A stretch of 64,000 bases of DNA from the NCBI RefSeq assembly GCF_019430945.1, contig NZ_JAHYCB010000007.1:186001-250000 (forward strand), written 5' to 3'. This DNA is from Neorhizobium populisoli (GTDB lineage: Bacteria; Pseudomonadota; Alphaproteobacteria; Rhizobiales; Rhizobiaceae). A program made the position numbers and the translations under genes. Positions 1-8,787 of this stretch are shown here, piece by piece. The notes under the pieces were generated by a model. That model was not told the origin of the DNA, did no database searches, and was given only the letters and a program-made list of their open reading frames with translations. How positions within the stretch are numbered: position 1 is the stretch's first letter; each line of letters starts with the position of its first letter.

Positions 1-1
1 C

Positions 2-301
2 AAACCTGCGCCGCCGGCCGAGCCCAAACCCGTGGTCGAACCTGCCATCGTGCTCAAGGCGGAAGCGCCTGCCAAGTCGATCGTCGTGCCGCCCAAACCG
101 GCAATCGAGGAGCAGAAGCCGGTCAGGAAGCCGGAAGCTGTTGCAGCAAAAGCACCGGCCCCGGCGAATGTGCAGCCCAAGACCGGAAAACAGCCTGAAA
201 ACGAAGAGGAACCGGTTCCCTTTTTCGGCCGTCCACCGGATGATCCGGGCGTGAAAGATCAAAACGCCGCAGGGTCTCCGACGAGGCTCAGGCTGTTCTA
301 G
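2..301 (+). CDS. C-terminal part of a Pro/Ala/Lys-rich protein (partial)
   Basis: The reading frame is open from the left edge and ends with TAG at 299-301, so only the last 99 residues are present. The visible part is very rich in Pro, Ala, Lys, Val and Glu in loosely repeating units, with no hydrophobic segment, and ends in a short less-biased tail. This composition is typical of an extended linker or periplasm-spanning segment. I do not recognise the family. It lies 23 bases upstream of the TerB-like gene on the same strand and may share its transcript. A GTG at 32 is an internal codon, not a likely start. Confidence 0.6.
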   Translation, partial: KPAPPAEPKPVVEPAIVLKAEAPAKSIVVPPKPAIEEQKPVRKPEAVAAKAPAPANVQPKTGKQPENEEEPVPFFGRPPDDPGVKDQNAAGSPTRLRLF

Positions 302-324
302 AAAGGCGAGGGCCTGGGGAATAG

Positions 325-810
325 ATGCTCGACCGAATTCAGGCCTTCCTCCATACGCTGACTGCACCGCATCATACCGAAGATTTCGCGCCCGACGATC
401 CACGGGTTGCCTTCGTCGCCCTGTGTTTCCAGGTCATGGAAGCGGACGGCAATGTCTCGGAAAAGGAACAGCAGAGATTTCGCGAATTGCTGCGCGAGCG
501 TTACGACCTGACCGAGGACCGGCTGAAAGCGCTGATCGAAGTCGGGCGCGAGGCGGGCAGCGAGGCGGTCGATTATTACCGCTTCACCACCGATCTCAGG
601 CGGCACCTCCTCAACGAGGATGACCGCGTCGAGCTCCTCGGCATTCTCTGGGATATCGTTTATGCGGATGGCCAGCGCAGCGAGATCGAGGATCACGTGA
701 TCTGGCGCATCGCCGACCTGCTCGGCGTCTCGGCCCGCGACCGGGTTCTGCAACGCCAGCAGGCTGCAGCCCGTTCCACCGTGGCCGACGATCAGGCAGG
801 CAGCGACTGA
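325..810 (+). CDS. TerB-like (tellurite resistance TerB family) protein
   Basis: The 161-residue product is all-helical in character and acidic, with two TerB-type repeats: the acidic helix-loop around residues 38-48 (MEADGNVSEKE) and its counterpart near residues 110-120 (YADGQRSEIED). These are the metal-binding-like motifs of TerB/DjlA-type domains. Its length is usual for stand-alone TerB proteins of rhizobia. There is no signal peptide or membrane segment, so it is probably cytoplasmic. A purine-rich stretch (GGGGAA) lies a few bases before the ATG. The biological role of single TerB proteins outside ter operons is not settled, and no ter genes are nearby. Confidence 0.8.
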   Translation: MLDRIQAFLHTLTAPHHTEDFAPDDPRVAFVALCFQVMEADGNVSEKEQQRFRELLRERYDLTEDRLKALIEVGREAGSEAVDYYRFTTDLRRHLLNEDDRVELLGILWDIVYADGQRSEIEDHVIWRIADLLGVSARDRVLQRQQAAARSTVADDQAGSD

Positions 811-819
811 CCGCTTCGA

Positions 820-2055
820 CTACCGCTCCGGCGCTTCGAGGCTGTCGATCTGCCGCAGTTTCGGGAAACCCAGCGACCAAATGATTGCCACCGCCAGCGT
901 ACCGATGCCGCCGATGACGACCGCCGGCACCGCGCCGAAGGCATGCGCCATCGTGCCGGCGCGGAATTCGCCAAGCTCGTTCGAAGCACCGACAAACACC
1001 ATGTTGACGGCATTGACCCGGCCGCGCACCTCGTCCGGGGTCCAGAGCGCGATCAGCGTTTCGCGCACATAGACCGAAATCATATCGGACGCGCCCATCA
1101 GCATCAGTGCCGCGATCGAAACCCAGGGCGTCATGGAGATGCCGAAAATTAGCGTGCCGACGCCAAACAGCGCGACGCCAATGAACATCGCCACGCCCGC
1201 ATGGTGGCGGATCGGGTAGAAGGCGAGCCAGACGGCGACGACGATCGCGCCGACGCCGGGTGCCGCACGCAACATGCCGAGACCCCAGGGGCCGAGGTCG
1301 AGAATATCGCGGGCAAAGATCGGCATCAACGCCACGGCACCGCCGAGCAGAACCGCGAAGAGATCGAGCGAGATCGCTCCAAGCACGATTTTCTCGCCGA
1401 AGATGAAGCGGAAGCCGGCCAGGATCTGCTCCATATCCACCTTGTTTGCCGCATTTTTCTGTGGCGGCTTCGGGATCATGAAAACCAGGATCGCAGCGAT
1501 GATCAGGAAAATCAGTGCGACCGAATAGGCCGCAATGGCGCTGACGCCGTAAAGTAGGCCGCCGAACACCGGCCCAAGGATCGCCGCCGTCTGCCAGGAC
1601 GACGAGTTCCAGGCGACCGCGTTCGGCAAATCCTGTTCCGGCACGAGGTTCGGCCCGAGCGACTGCACCGCCGGGCCCATGAAGGCCCGTTCGATGCCGA
1701 ACACGACCAGGATCGCAAAGACCAGCCAGGGCGTGAAGGAATGGGTGATGGTGATCACCAGAAGTGCCGCGGAGCAGAGCGCCCCGACCACCATGCAGAC
1801 CGAGACGATCGCCCGCCGGTTATACCGGTCCGCCACCGAGCCGGTGACGAGGATCAGAAGCAGCGACGGCAGGAACTGGAAAAGCCCGATCAGGCCGAGA
1901 TAGAGCGGATTGCGCGTCTCGTCATACATCTGCCAGCCGACCGACACGCTGACGATCTGGATGCAGAAGGCGGAAAAGAACCGCGAAAAGAAGAAAAGAG
2001 AATAGGAACGATGCCGGAAGGCGGCAAAACGATCGCCGGAGGCAGACAAGGACAT
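820..2055 (-). CDS. MFS transporter, MFS_3 / EntS-like exporter
   Basis: A 411-residue inner-membrane protein with about 12 hydrophobic segments. It carries the MFS loop 2-3 signature in the form GSVADRYNRR near residues 65-75. The overall pattern fits the MFS_3 group that includes the enterobactin exporter EntS. The reading frame is open further upstream to 2529, but the ATG at 2055 (MSLSASGDRF) gives the normal N-terminus for the family, and the upstream extension overlaps yggT. The substrate cannot be read from the sequence. It is transcribed leftward, divergent from yggT. Confidence 0.85.
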   Translation of the reverse strand: MSLSASGDRFAAFRHRSYSLFFFSRFFSAFCIQIVSVSVGWQMYDETRNPLYLGLIGLFQFLPSLLLILVTGSVADRYNRRAIVSVCMVVGALCSAALLVITITHSFTPWLVFAILVVFGIERAFMGPAVQSLGPNLVPEQDLPNAVAWNSSSWQTAAILGPVFGGLLYGVSAIAAYSVALIFLIIAAILVFMIPKPPQKNAANKVDMEQILAGFRFIFGEKIVLGAISLDLFAVLLGGAVALMPIFARDILDLGPWGLGMLRAAPGVGAIVVAVWLAFYPIRHHAGVAMFIGVALFGVGTLIFGISMTPWVSIAALMLMGASDMISVYVRETLIALWTPDEVRGRVNAVNMVFVGASNELGEFRAGTMAHAFGAVPAVVIGGIGTLAVAIIWSLGFPKLRQIDSLEAPER

Positions 2056-2196
2056 GGGACAATGACTTTCAGCAAAGCCGGGACCGGCGATATGCCCCAC
2101 CCCCGTTAAACATGATTCGGATGAGGCACGGGCGGGGCACTTGCTCGTTAGTTCGCCAATGTCTACATGTCTGTCAACAGCGAAATGGAGACGTTG

Positions 2197-2487
2197 ATGT
2201 ACGCACTGTTTCAGACCATCGATTTGGCCTTGAACCTTTATACTTGGGTGCTGATCGGCAGCGCCATCTTTTCGTGGCTCTACGCCTTCAACGTCATCAA
2301 TTCGAGCAACCAGTTCGTCGATGCGATCGGCCGTTTCCTTTTCAACGTGACCGAACCGGCGCTGCGGCCGATCCGCCGCGTCATGCCGAACCTCGGTGGC
2401 ATCGATATCTCGCCGATCATCCTGCTGCTGATCATCTTCTTCATCCGCTCGCTGATGTGGACGTCGATCTACCCGCTGGTCGCTTGA
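2197..2487 (+). CDS. YggT family membrane protein
   Basis: A 96-residue protein with two hydrophobic segments (about residues 8-30 and 68-90) separated by the typical YggT amphipathic stretch containing PxLRPIRRxMPxxGGIDISP. YggT proteins are small inner-membrane proteins, often encoded beside DUF167 proteins as here; a role in osmotic or envelope homeostasis has been suggested but is not firm. I chose the ATG at 2197 over the in-frame ATG at 2167 because GGAG at 2187-2190 sits six bases before it. The next gene follows after 29 bases. Confidence 0.88.
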   Translation: MYALFQTIDLALNLYTWVLIGSAIFSWLYAFNVINSSNQFVDAIGRFLFNVTEPALRPIRRVMPNLGGIDISPIILLLIIFFIRSLMWTSIYPLVA

Positions 2488-2516
2488 GGCCGCCCTATAC
2501 AAGGCATTCCGATCAT

Positions 2517-2798
2517 ATGCGGCTCGCAATCCGGCTCACGCCGAATGCGGGCCGCAATGCTGTCGAAGGCTTGGAAACGGCAGCAGACGGCGAAACCTTC
2601 CTGAAGGCCCGCGTCACCGCCGTGCCCGAAAACGGCAAGGCCAACAAGACGCTGATCGCGCTGCTTGCCGATGTCCTGCACCTACCGAAATCATCGATGT
2701 CCTTCATTAGCGGCGAAACGGCGCGCAAAAAAATCCTCCGGATCGAGGGCGATCCGGAGGATATCGAAAAGGCATTGGCCAAGCTGACGGAGAGCTAG
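2517..2798 (+). CDS. DUF167 (YggU/UPF0235) family protein
   Basis: A 93-residue soluble protein with the family's core: a beta strand followed by RLTPNAGRNAVEG, then the LKARVTAVPENGKANKTLIALLA stretch. Family length is usually 90-110 residues. The yggT-yggU order is conserved in many proteobacteria, which supports a two-gene transcript here. The reading frame is open upstream to 2112, but that part overlaps yggT in another frame and is not coding. The molecular function is unknown. Confidence 0.85.
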   Translation: MRLAIRLTPNAGRNAVEGLETAADGETFLKARVTAVPENGKANKTLIALLADVLHLPKSSMSFISGETARKKILRIEGDPEDIEKALAKLTES

Positions 2799-2811
2799 AA
2801 GCTTTCTGAAA

Positions 2812-3345
2812 TCAGCCCTGGGCCTTGTAGCGCTCGATGGCTTCGACGATCAGCCGCTTGGCGACGTCAACATCCTGCCAGCCTTCGATCTTCACCCACT
2901 TGCCGGGCTCAAGATCCTTGTAGTGCTCGAAGAAATGCTCGATCTGCTTGAGCGTGATCTCCGGCATGTCGGTATAGTTCTTGATCTTGTCGTAGCGCTG
3001 GGTCAGCTTCGGAACCGGCACGGCGATGATCTTCTCGTCCTTGCCGCCGTCGTCTTCCATCACCATCACGCCGATCGGGCGAACATTGATGACGCAGCCC
3101 GGAACCAGCGGACGGGTGTTGCAGATGAGGACGTCGATCGGGTCGCCGTCTTCCGACAGCGTGTGCGGCACGAAGCCGTAATTGCCCGGATAGGTCATCG
3201 GCGTATAGAGGAAGCGGTCGACGACCAGCGCGCCGGCCTCTTTGTCCATCTCGTACTTGATCGGCTGACCGCCGACCGGGACTTCGACGATGACGTTCAC
3301 GTCATCAGGCGGGTTCTTGCCAACGGCAATCGCATCGATACGCAT
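2812..3345 (-). CDS. ppa: Inorganic pyrophosphatase (family I)
   Basis: A 177-residue cytoplasmic enzyme that hydrolyses pyrophosphate to phosphate and pulls biosynthetic reactions forward. The active-site signature DGDPIDVLI, with its metal-binding aspartates, lies near residues 65-73, preceded by YPGNYGFVPHT. Length matches family I bacterial enzymes. The ATG at 3345 (MRIDAIAVGKNPPDD) was chosen over the longer frame start at 3369 because it gives the standard N-terminus. It faces the DUF167 gene end-to-end with 13 bases between the stops. Confidence 0.96.
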   Translation of the reverse strand: MRIDAIAVGKNPPDDVNVIVEVPVGGQPIKYEMDKEAGALVVDRFLYTPMTYPGNYGFVPHTLSEDGDPIDVLICNTRPLVPGCVINVRPIGVMVMEDDGGKDEKIIAVPVPKLTQRYDKIKNYTDMPEITLKQIEHFFEHYKDLEPGKWVKIEGWQDVDVAKRLIVEAIERYKAQG

Positions 3346-3493
3346 TCTATTCCTCGACAGGTTCGACAAAGTCTGGGGCGTCGATAGCGGGAATCATGAT
3401 GCAAGGCAACAAGCCTTTGAAGGGAAGGTTAAACCCCCGCAGGACTTTCCAGGTTGGAACCGGCGAAAATGCTTTTGCAGTACAAAACCGGGA

Positions 3494-4000
3494 TCAGGGC
3501 CAGACGAAGCCGAGCTTCTTGAGCTGCGTGCCGCCGAAATCCTCCATGCCCTCGACCATGTCGGAGCCGCCATGCCGGCGGAAGAAACGCGCCGCATGTT
3601 CGCTCTCTTCCAGGCACCAGACGACGAGGCCTTCGCAGCCGAGAGACTTCAAAAGCCGGCGGCTTTCGCCGAACAGACGGCGGCCGAGGCCGATGCCCTG
3701 ATATTCCGGGCGCAGATAGATTTCATAGATTTCGCCGTCATAAGGCAGCGCCCGGGCACGGTTGAGGCCGATCGTCGCGTAACCGGCGACCTGGCCCGCA
3801 ACGTCGAGCACGAGAAGCGTTGCCGGCCCGCGCGTCGCCTTGCGCCACCACGTTTCGCCGCGGCGTTCGAGCATCTGGGTCAGCGGCTTGTGGGGGATGA
3901 GACCGGCATAGGCCTGGTTCCATGCCTCACGATGCGCCTCCGAGATGGCTCGGGCGTCCTGCGGTTCGGCCCGCCGTACATCGATCGACAACGTCTTCAT
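3494..4000 (-). CDS. GNAT family N-acetyltransferase
   Basis: A 168-residue acyl-CoA-dependent acetyltransferase. The acetyl-CoA-binding motif A appears as YLRPEYQGIGLGRRLF (about residues 96-111), with the R/QxxGxG/A core Q-G-I-G-L-G. A later stretch ARFFRRHGG matches the usual C-terminal motif B region. The start is the ATG at 4000 (MKTLSIDVRR); a frame extension to 4030 lacks support. Substrate is unknown. The 148-base gap to ppa holds no gene, and this gene is probably transcribed alone. Confidence 0.85.
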   Translation of the reverse strand: MKTLSIDVRRAEPQDARAISEAHREAWNQAYAGLIPHKPLTQMLERRGETWWRKATRGPATLLVLDVAGQVAGYATIGLNRARALPYDGEIYEIYLRPEYQGIGLGRRLFGESRRLLKSLGCEGLVVWCLEESEHAARFFRRHGGSDMVEGMEDFGGTQLKKLGFVWP

Positions 4001-4147
4001 AACGCTACTTATGGTCCTGCTGCAGCGCAACCGCCACGCCCATTTCCAAAGCGTTAACGATTGCCCACAGACTTCTCATGTGGACGACGCGATGACGTTA
4101 ACGTGTTTTTAACCTCTGTCACAAGTAGCAGGATATCGACCGCACAG

Positions 4148-4176
4148 AAAAAACCCGGCATCGCTGCCGGGGTTTT
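4148..4176 (-). terminator. Rho-independent terminator of typA
   Basis: Read leftward, a perfect 7-bp stem (CCCGGCA/TGCCGGG, 4154-4160 with 4165-4171) with a four-base loop is followed by six T residues. It lies 27 bases past the typA stop codon. Confidence 0.85.
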
Positions 4177-4202
4177 GAAAAGATCGAAACGATGGACCGA
4201 AA

Positions 4203-6020
4203 TCAGGCGATCTTCGCCTTGCTGAAGCGCTTGCGGTCATTGGCGTCGAGATAGGTCTTGCGCAGGCGGATGCTCTTCGGCGTCACTTCCATAAGCTCGT
4301 CGTCCTGGATCCAGGACAGCGCGCGGTCGAGCGTCATGCGGATCGGCGGGGTCAGGCGAACGGCTTCGTCCTTGCCGGCAGAGCGGATGTTAGTCAGCTG
4401 CTTGCCCTTGAGAACGTTAACCTCAAGGTCGTTATCGCGCGAGTGGATGCCGATGATCATGCCCATATAGACCTTTTCGCCCGGCTCGATGATCATCGGG
4501 CCGCGGTCTTCCAGGTTGAACATCGCATAGGCGACGGCTTCGCCGGCCTGGTTGGCCAGAAGAACACCGTTGGTACGGCCGCCGATTTCGCCCTTGTAAG
4601 GCTGATAGTCATGGAACAGGCGGTTCATGATCGCGGTGCCGCGGGTATCCGTCAGGAGTTCCGACTGGTAACCGATCAGGCCGCGGGTCGGCGCGTAGAA
4701 GCGCAGACGGACGCGATTGCCGCCGGAAGGACGAAGCTCGACCATCTCGGCCTTACGTTCGGACATCTTCTGGACCACGACGCCGGAATGTTCTTCATCG
4801 ACGTCGATGACGACTTCCTCAATCGGCTCCATCGTGTCGCCGTTCTCGTTCTTGTGCATGACGACGCGCGGACGCGAAACGGCAAGCTCGAAGCCTTCGC
4901 GGCGCATGGTCTCGATCAGAACGGCGAGCTGCAATTCGCCGCGGCCGGACACGTAGAACGAATCCTTGCCTTCGGCTTCTTCGATCTTCAGCGCGACGTT
5001 GCCTTCGGCTTCCTTGAACAGACGATCGCGGATTACGCGGCTCGTGACCTTGTCGCCTTCGGTGCCGGCGAGCGGGCTGTCGTTGACGATGAACGACATG
5101 GTGACGGTCGGCGGGTCGATCGGCTGTGCGGTCATAGCCTCGTTGACGGCCGGATCACAGAACGTGTCGGCGACGGTGCCCTTCGACAGGCCGGCGATGG
5201 CGACGATGTCGCCCGCATGCGCTTCTTCGATCGGCTGACGCTCGATGCCGCGGAATGCGAGGATCTTGGAGATACGGCCGGTTTCAACGGTCTTGCCGTC
5301 CTGGGACAGAACCTTGACCGCCTGGTTCGGCTTGATCGAGCCAGAAGCGATGCGGCCGGTGATGATGCGGCCGAGGAAGGGGTTGGCTTCGAGCAGCGTG
5401 CCGATCATGCGGAACGGGCCTTCGCCGACATTCGGCTCTGGAACGTGCTTCAGCACCAGATCGAGAAGCGGTGCGAGACCTTCGTCCTTCGGGCCTTCCG
5501 GATTGACGTTCATCCAGCCATCGCGACCCGAACCGTAGAGGATCGGGAAATCGAGCTGCTCGTCGGTCGCGTCGAGATTGGCGAACAGGTCGAAGACTTC
5601 GTTGATGACTTCTTCGTGGCGGCCATCCGGACGGTCAATCTTGTTGATCGCGACGATCGGACGAAGGCCGACCTTCAGCGCCTTGCCGACCACGAACTTG
5701 GTCTGCGGCATCGGGCCTTCCGAGCTATCGACCAGAACGATCGCGCCGTCCACCATCGAGAGAATGCGCTCGACTTCGCCACCGAAGTCGGCGTGGCCGG
5801 GGGTATCGACGATGTTGACGCGAACACCCTTCCACTCGATCGAGGTCGCCTTGGCAAGAATGGTAATGCCACGTTCTTTTTCGAGATCGTTGCTGTCCAT
5901 CATGCGTTCGGTCGTGCGCTGGTTGTCGCGGAACGAGCCGGACTGCTTCAGCAGTTCGTCGACGAGCGTGGTTTTCCCATGGTCAACGTGTGCGATAATC
6001 GCGATATTGCGCATCTTCAT
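4203..6020 (-). CDS. typA: Ribosome-associated GTPase TypA/BipA
   Basis: A 605-residue translational GTPase of the EF-G/LepA class, which acts on the ribosome and in many bacteria supports growth under stress or cold and 50S assembly. G1 is AHVDHGKT (residues 10-17), G3 is DTPGHADF, G4 is NKID. The C-terminal part carries the BipA-specific domain with GRGELQLAVLIETMRREG and the VLKGKQLTNIRS tail. Length is exactly that expected. The start MKMRNIAIIAHVDHG is the family norm. It appears monocistronic, with its own terminator downstream. Confidence 0.97.
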   Translation of the reverse strand: MKMRNIAIIAHVDHGKTTLVDELLKQSGSFRDNQRTTERMMDSNDLEKERGITILAKATSIEWKGVRVNIVDTPGHADFGGEVERILSMVDGAIVLVDSSEGPMPQTKFVVGKALKVGLRPIVAINKIDRPDGRHEEVINEVFDLFANLDATDEQLDFPILYGSGRDGWMNVNPEGPKDEGLAPLLDLVLKHVPEPNVGEGPFRMIGTLLEANPFLGRIITGRIASGSIKPNQAVKVLSQDGKTVETGRISKILAFRGIERQPIEEAHAGDIVAIAGLSKGTVADTFCDPAVNEAMTAQPIDPPTVTMSFIVNDSPLAGTEGDKVTSRVIRDRLFKEAEGNVALKIEEAEGKDSFYVSGRGELQLAVLIETMRREGFELAVSRPRVVMHKNENGDTMEPIEEVVIDVDEEHSGVVVQKMSERKAEMVELRPSGGNRVRLRFYAPTRGLIGYQSELLTDTRGTAIMNRLFHDYQPYKGEIGGRTNGVLLANQAGEAVAYAMFNLEDRGPMIIEPGEKVYMGMIIGIHSRDNDLEVNVLKGKQLTNIRSAGKDEAVRLTPPIRMTLDRALSWIQDDELMEVTPKSIRLRKTYLDANDRKRFSKAKIA

Positions 6021-6136
6021 GTTTTTGAATCTCTGAGCTTGGGCACGGCAACGGGCGGCGGCGCCTAATTCGTTTTGCGGCCTCTTACCTTGTTTTTCGC
6101 AATTGCGAAAGGGGTGAGCGCAATCATGCTTTACTC

Positions 6137-7825
6137 CTATTCCGCGACCAGCCCGCTGCGCCTCAAAAGCATCAGCAGAATAAGCGGAAGAAGGGTGGTG
6201 ATCAGAATGGCGATAAAGGCCATCGCCATGCCGAGTCCGATCGATCCCTGCTCGAACTGTCGCCAGATGAACGTGGCGATCGTCTGCATGCCGACCGGTG
6301 CGACAACCACGGAAGCGACGAGTTCGCGGGATGCCAACGCGAAGACCAGCAGCATGGCGGAGGCGAGGCTCGGGAAGACCAGCGGCAGCAGGATGCGCCG
6401 GAAGGCCGTCAGGCTGCTTGCACCAAACACGCGGGCCGCTGCTTCCAGATTATCGCCGATCTGCTGGAAGGCCGCCGTCGTGTAACGCACCGGCTGCGGC
6501 AGCAGGATGCAGCAATAGGCGAGAAGCAATATCAAGGCAGTGTTGTAAGGCGTCGCCGGCAGCCAGGGCATGTTCCAGGCGAGGATCAGGCCGACAGCCA
6601 CGACGATGCCGGGCAGTGCGTTCGGAATGATGGTCAGCGTATCGATGGCGATCCGCCCGCGCATCTTCGTTTTCACCACCGTATAGGCCGCCATGACGCC
6701 GATCAGGCCGGTGATCAGGGCTGTGCCGATGCCGAGCGAAAAGCTGTTGACGAGAGCGCCGACCGCGCCGGCACTATTGCTGAACACCAGCATGAAATTG
6801 TTGAAACTGATATTGTCGAAGGCCAGCCCGCCGGAAATCGTCCGCGACATGGCCGTGGCAAGGATCGCCAGAAGCGGCACGCCCGTCGCCAGGAACGAGA
6901 CGACCGCAAAGGCGATCAGCACAGGCACCTTCATCTTGCCGAGCGGCCGTTTGTCCTTGGCCGTCGGCTTGCCGCCCACAGTCTGGTAGGAACGCCGTGC
7001 CAGGATCCAGCGCTGCAGCAGAAAAGTGACGAGCGACATCGACACCAGCAGGATCGACAGGATCGCCGCACCCGGCAGGTCGATCGGCCAGTCGGTGATG
7101 CGCAGGTCGATCCCGGTGACCAGAACCTGGAAACCGGCGCGGCGGCCGAGCGCTGCCGGCGTGCCGTATTCCTCGATCGCGGCGGCGAAGACCAGCATCA
7201 GGCTGGCCGCGAGGCCGGGAGCGGAAAGCGGCAGCGTGATCCGCCAGAAAGCGCGCGCCGGTGACGCGCCGAAGACGCGGCCGACATCCGCATAACGCGC
7301 GCCGACGGCTTCCACCGTGCGCGACACCGCGAAATAGACGACCGGAAAGGTGTTGAAGGCCATGACCAGCGTCATGCCGAACAGCGAAAACAGGAACGGC
7401 GCCAGATTGAAACCGACCAGCTGCTGCAGGTAACCGCGCGGCTGCAGCGTCATGATCCAGCCGAGCGTCGCGATATAGGGCGGGATCATGAAGGGCACGA
7501 GCAGGAGCACGTCCCAAAGCGGCGCCAGCGGAATCCGGTACAGCGCGCGAAACACGCCGAGCGGCACCGCAACCAGCGCCGAGGCGGCGACCACGCAGCA
7601 TCCGAGCAGGACCGTGTTGCCAGCCATGCCGATCAGCGCGCTGTCATTCAGCGTCGAGACCAGCGAGGAGAAAGGGCTCGAAAACGAGCCCTGTCCCAGA
7701 TTGGGGAAGATGCTTTGCAGCACCACGGCAAGGAAGGGAATGGCGACGACGAGGATGAGACCCGCAATTGCGAGCCACGCGGCCGGAGCCGCCCCACCTA
7801 CGCTGCCATTCGCTTTCGTCGACAT
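6137..7825 (-). CDS. ABC transporter permease, fused two-domain type (FbpB/PhnU2-like)
   Basis: A 562-residue inner-membrane protein with about 12 hydrophobic segments arranged as two repeats of a binding-protein-dependent permease domain. Each half carries an EAA loop: EAVGARYADVGRVFGASPARAF in the first half and the equivalent LEAAARVFGASSLTAFRRI in the second. Fused permeases of this size belong to ferric-iron (FbpB/SfuB) or putative 2-aminoethylphosphonate (PhnU2) importers. It starts two bases after the binding-protein gene stop, so the three ABC genes form one leftward operon. Which ligand applies is discussed under the binding protein. Confidence 0.88.
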   Translation of the reverse strand: MSTKANGSVGGAAPAAWLAIAGLILVVAIPFLAVVLQSIFPNLGQGSFSSPFSSLVSTLNDSALIGMAGNTVLLGCCVVAASALVAVPLGVFRALYRIPLAPLWDVLLLVPFMIPPYIATLGWIMTLQPRGYLQQLVGFNLAPFLFSLFGMTLVMAFNTFPVVYFAVSRTVEAVGARYADVGRVFGASPARAFWRITLPLSAPGLAASLMLVFAAAIEEYGTPAALGRRAGFQVLVTGIDLRITDWPIDLPGAAILSILLVSMSLVTFLLQRWILARRSYQTVGGKPTAKDKRPLGKMKVPVLIAFAVVSFLATGVPLLAILATAMSRTISGGLAFDNISFNNFMLVFSNSAGAVGALVNSFSLGIGTALITGLIGVMAAYTVVKTKMRGRIAIDTLTIIPNALPGIVVAVGLILAWNMPWLPATPYNTALILLLAYCCILLPQPVRYTTAAFQQIGDNLEAAARVFGASSLTAFRRILLPLVFPSLASAMLLVFALASRELVASVVVAPVGMQTIATFIWRQFEQGSIGLGMAMAFIAILITTLLPLILLMLLRRSGLVAE

Positions 7826-7827
7826 GA

Positions 7828-8787
7828 TTACTTGCCGCCGTAGATCTTGGTGATTTCGGCGAGCGTTTCCTTGCGCTTGCCGTAAACTGTGGCGGTATCG
7901 TATTTCAGGAGCTTCAGGTCGCTGATCAGCGGACGGTTTGCCGGGATGTCGGTGCGGGCCGGCATCAGCATCTCGTCGGCAACCATCTTCTGGCCTTCGT
8001 CGGACAGCATGTAATCGATGAACTTCTTAGCGTCGTCCTGGTTCTTGGACCAGTTGAGGATCATCGCCGGGCGCGGCGCGATGACCGTGCCGGAAGCCGG
8101 GAAGATCACGTCGATCGATTCACCCTTGGCCTTGGAAGCGAGCGTGATGTAGTCGACCGCGCCGAAGACGGCTGCCTTGGCACCCTGCAGAACCGGGTTC
8201 AAAGCATCGGCATTGGCGCCGGCGATGATCGCGCCATTGGCCTTGAGGTCATTGAAGAGCTTGAAATTGTCCTGGCCGGCGAGAGCGGCGGTCAGCTCGA
8301 AGGACGAACCGGACTGGGCCGGGTCGGGAATATTGACGAGGTCCTTGTATTCCTTCTTCGTCAGGTCGGCCCATTCGGTCGGCTTCGGCGTGCCGCTCTT
8401 GGTGTTCCAGGCGATGCCGAGAGCGGAGATGCCCTGTGCGACGGCGCTATCGGTCTTCAGGAAGTCCGGAACCTTGGCGGCGTTCGGGCTCGAATACTTG
8501 ACGAGCCAGCCGCGCTTGGCGAAGTCGGTCGCGGTATCCCAGGAGGCCGAAACGAGGACGTCGACGACCGGGTTTGCGGCTTCGGCTTCGATACGGGCCA
8601 TGACCTTGCCGGTCGTTGCCTGGAAGACGCTGACCTTGATGCCGGTCTGCTTGGTGAAGCCGGCCGACAGCTTGTCGATCAGGCTCTGCGGACCTGCGGT
8701 GTAGACAGTGACGTCGGCATGCGCGGCGCCAGCCATGAGTGCTGCGGCGAAAACGCCGAAAGTGATGCTCTTCAAAGACTTAAGCAT
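7828..8787 (-). CDS. ABC transporter periplasmic binding protein (ferric iron / 2-aminoethylphosphonate class)
   Basis: A 319-residue exported protein: signal peptide of about 24 residues ending AGAAHA, then DVTVYTAGP, the typical start of class II binding proteins such as FbpA, AfuA and PhnS. The tail holds GQKMVADEMLMPARTDIP, matching the family C-lobe. The paired tyrosines that hold iron in FbpA-type proteins are not visible in the expected region; it reads AVFGAVDYITLASKAKG, with one Tyr. That makes a non-iron ligand, for example 2-aminoethylphosphonate, a real alternative. Its start overlaps the end of the ATPase gene by eight bases. Confidence 0.85.
   Translation of the reverse strand: MLKSLKSITFGVFAAALMAGAAHADVTVYTAGPQSLIDKLSAGFTKQTGIKVSVFQATTGKVMARIEAEAANPVVDVLVSASWDTATDFAKRGWLVKYSSPNAAKVPDFLKTDSAVAQGISALGIAWNTKSGTPKPTEWADLTKKEYKDLVNIPDPAQSGSSFELTAALAGQDNFKLFNDLKANGAIIAGANADALNPVLQGAKAAVFGAVDYITLASKAKGESIDVIFPASGTVIAPRPAMILNWSKNQDDAKKFIDYMLSDEGQKMVADEMLMPARTDIPANRPLISDLKLLKYDTATVYGKRKETLAEITKIYGGK

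Noticed and set aside
2112..2516. Upstream extension of the DUF167 frame
   Set aside because: It overlaps yggT in another frame; the DUF167 domain begins right after the ATG at 2517.
4443..6068. A 541-codon plus-strand frame opposite typA
   Set aside because: Shadow of typA with the same antisense composition; no recognisable domain.
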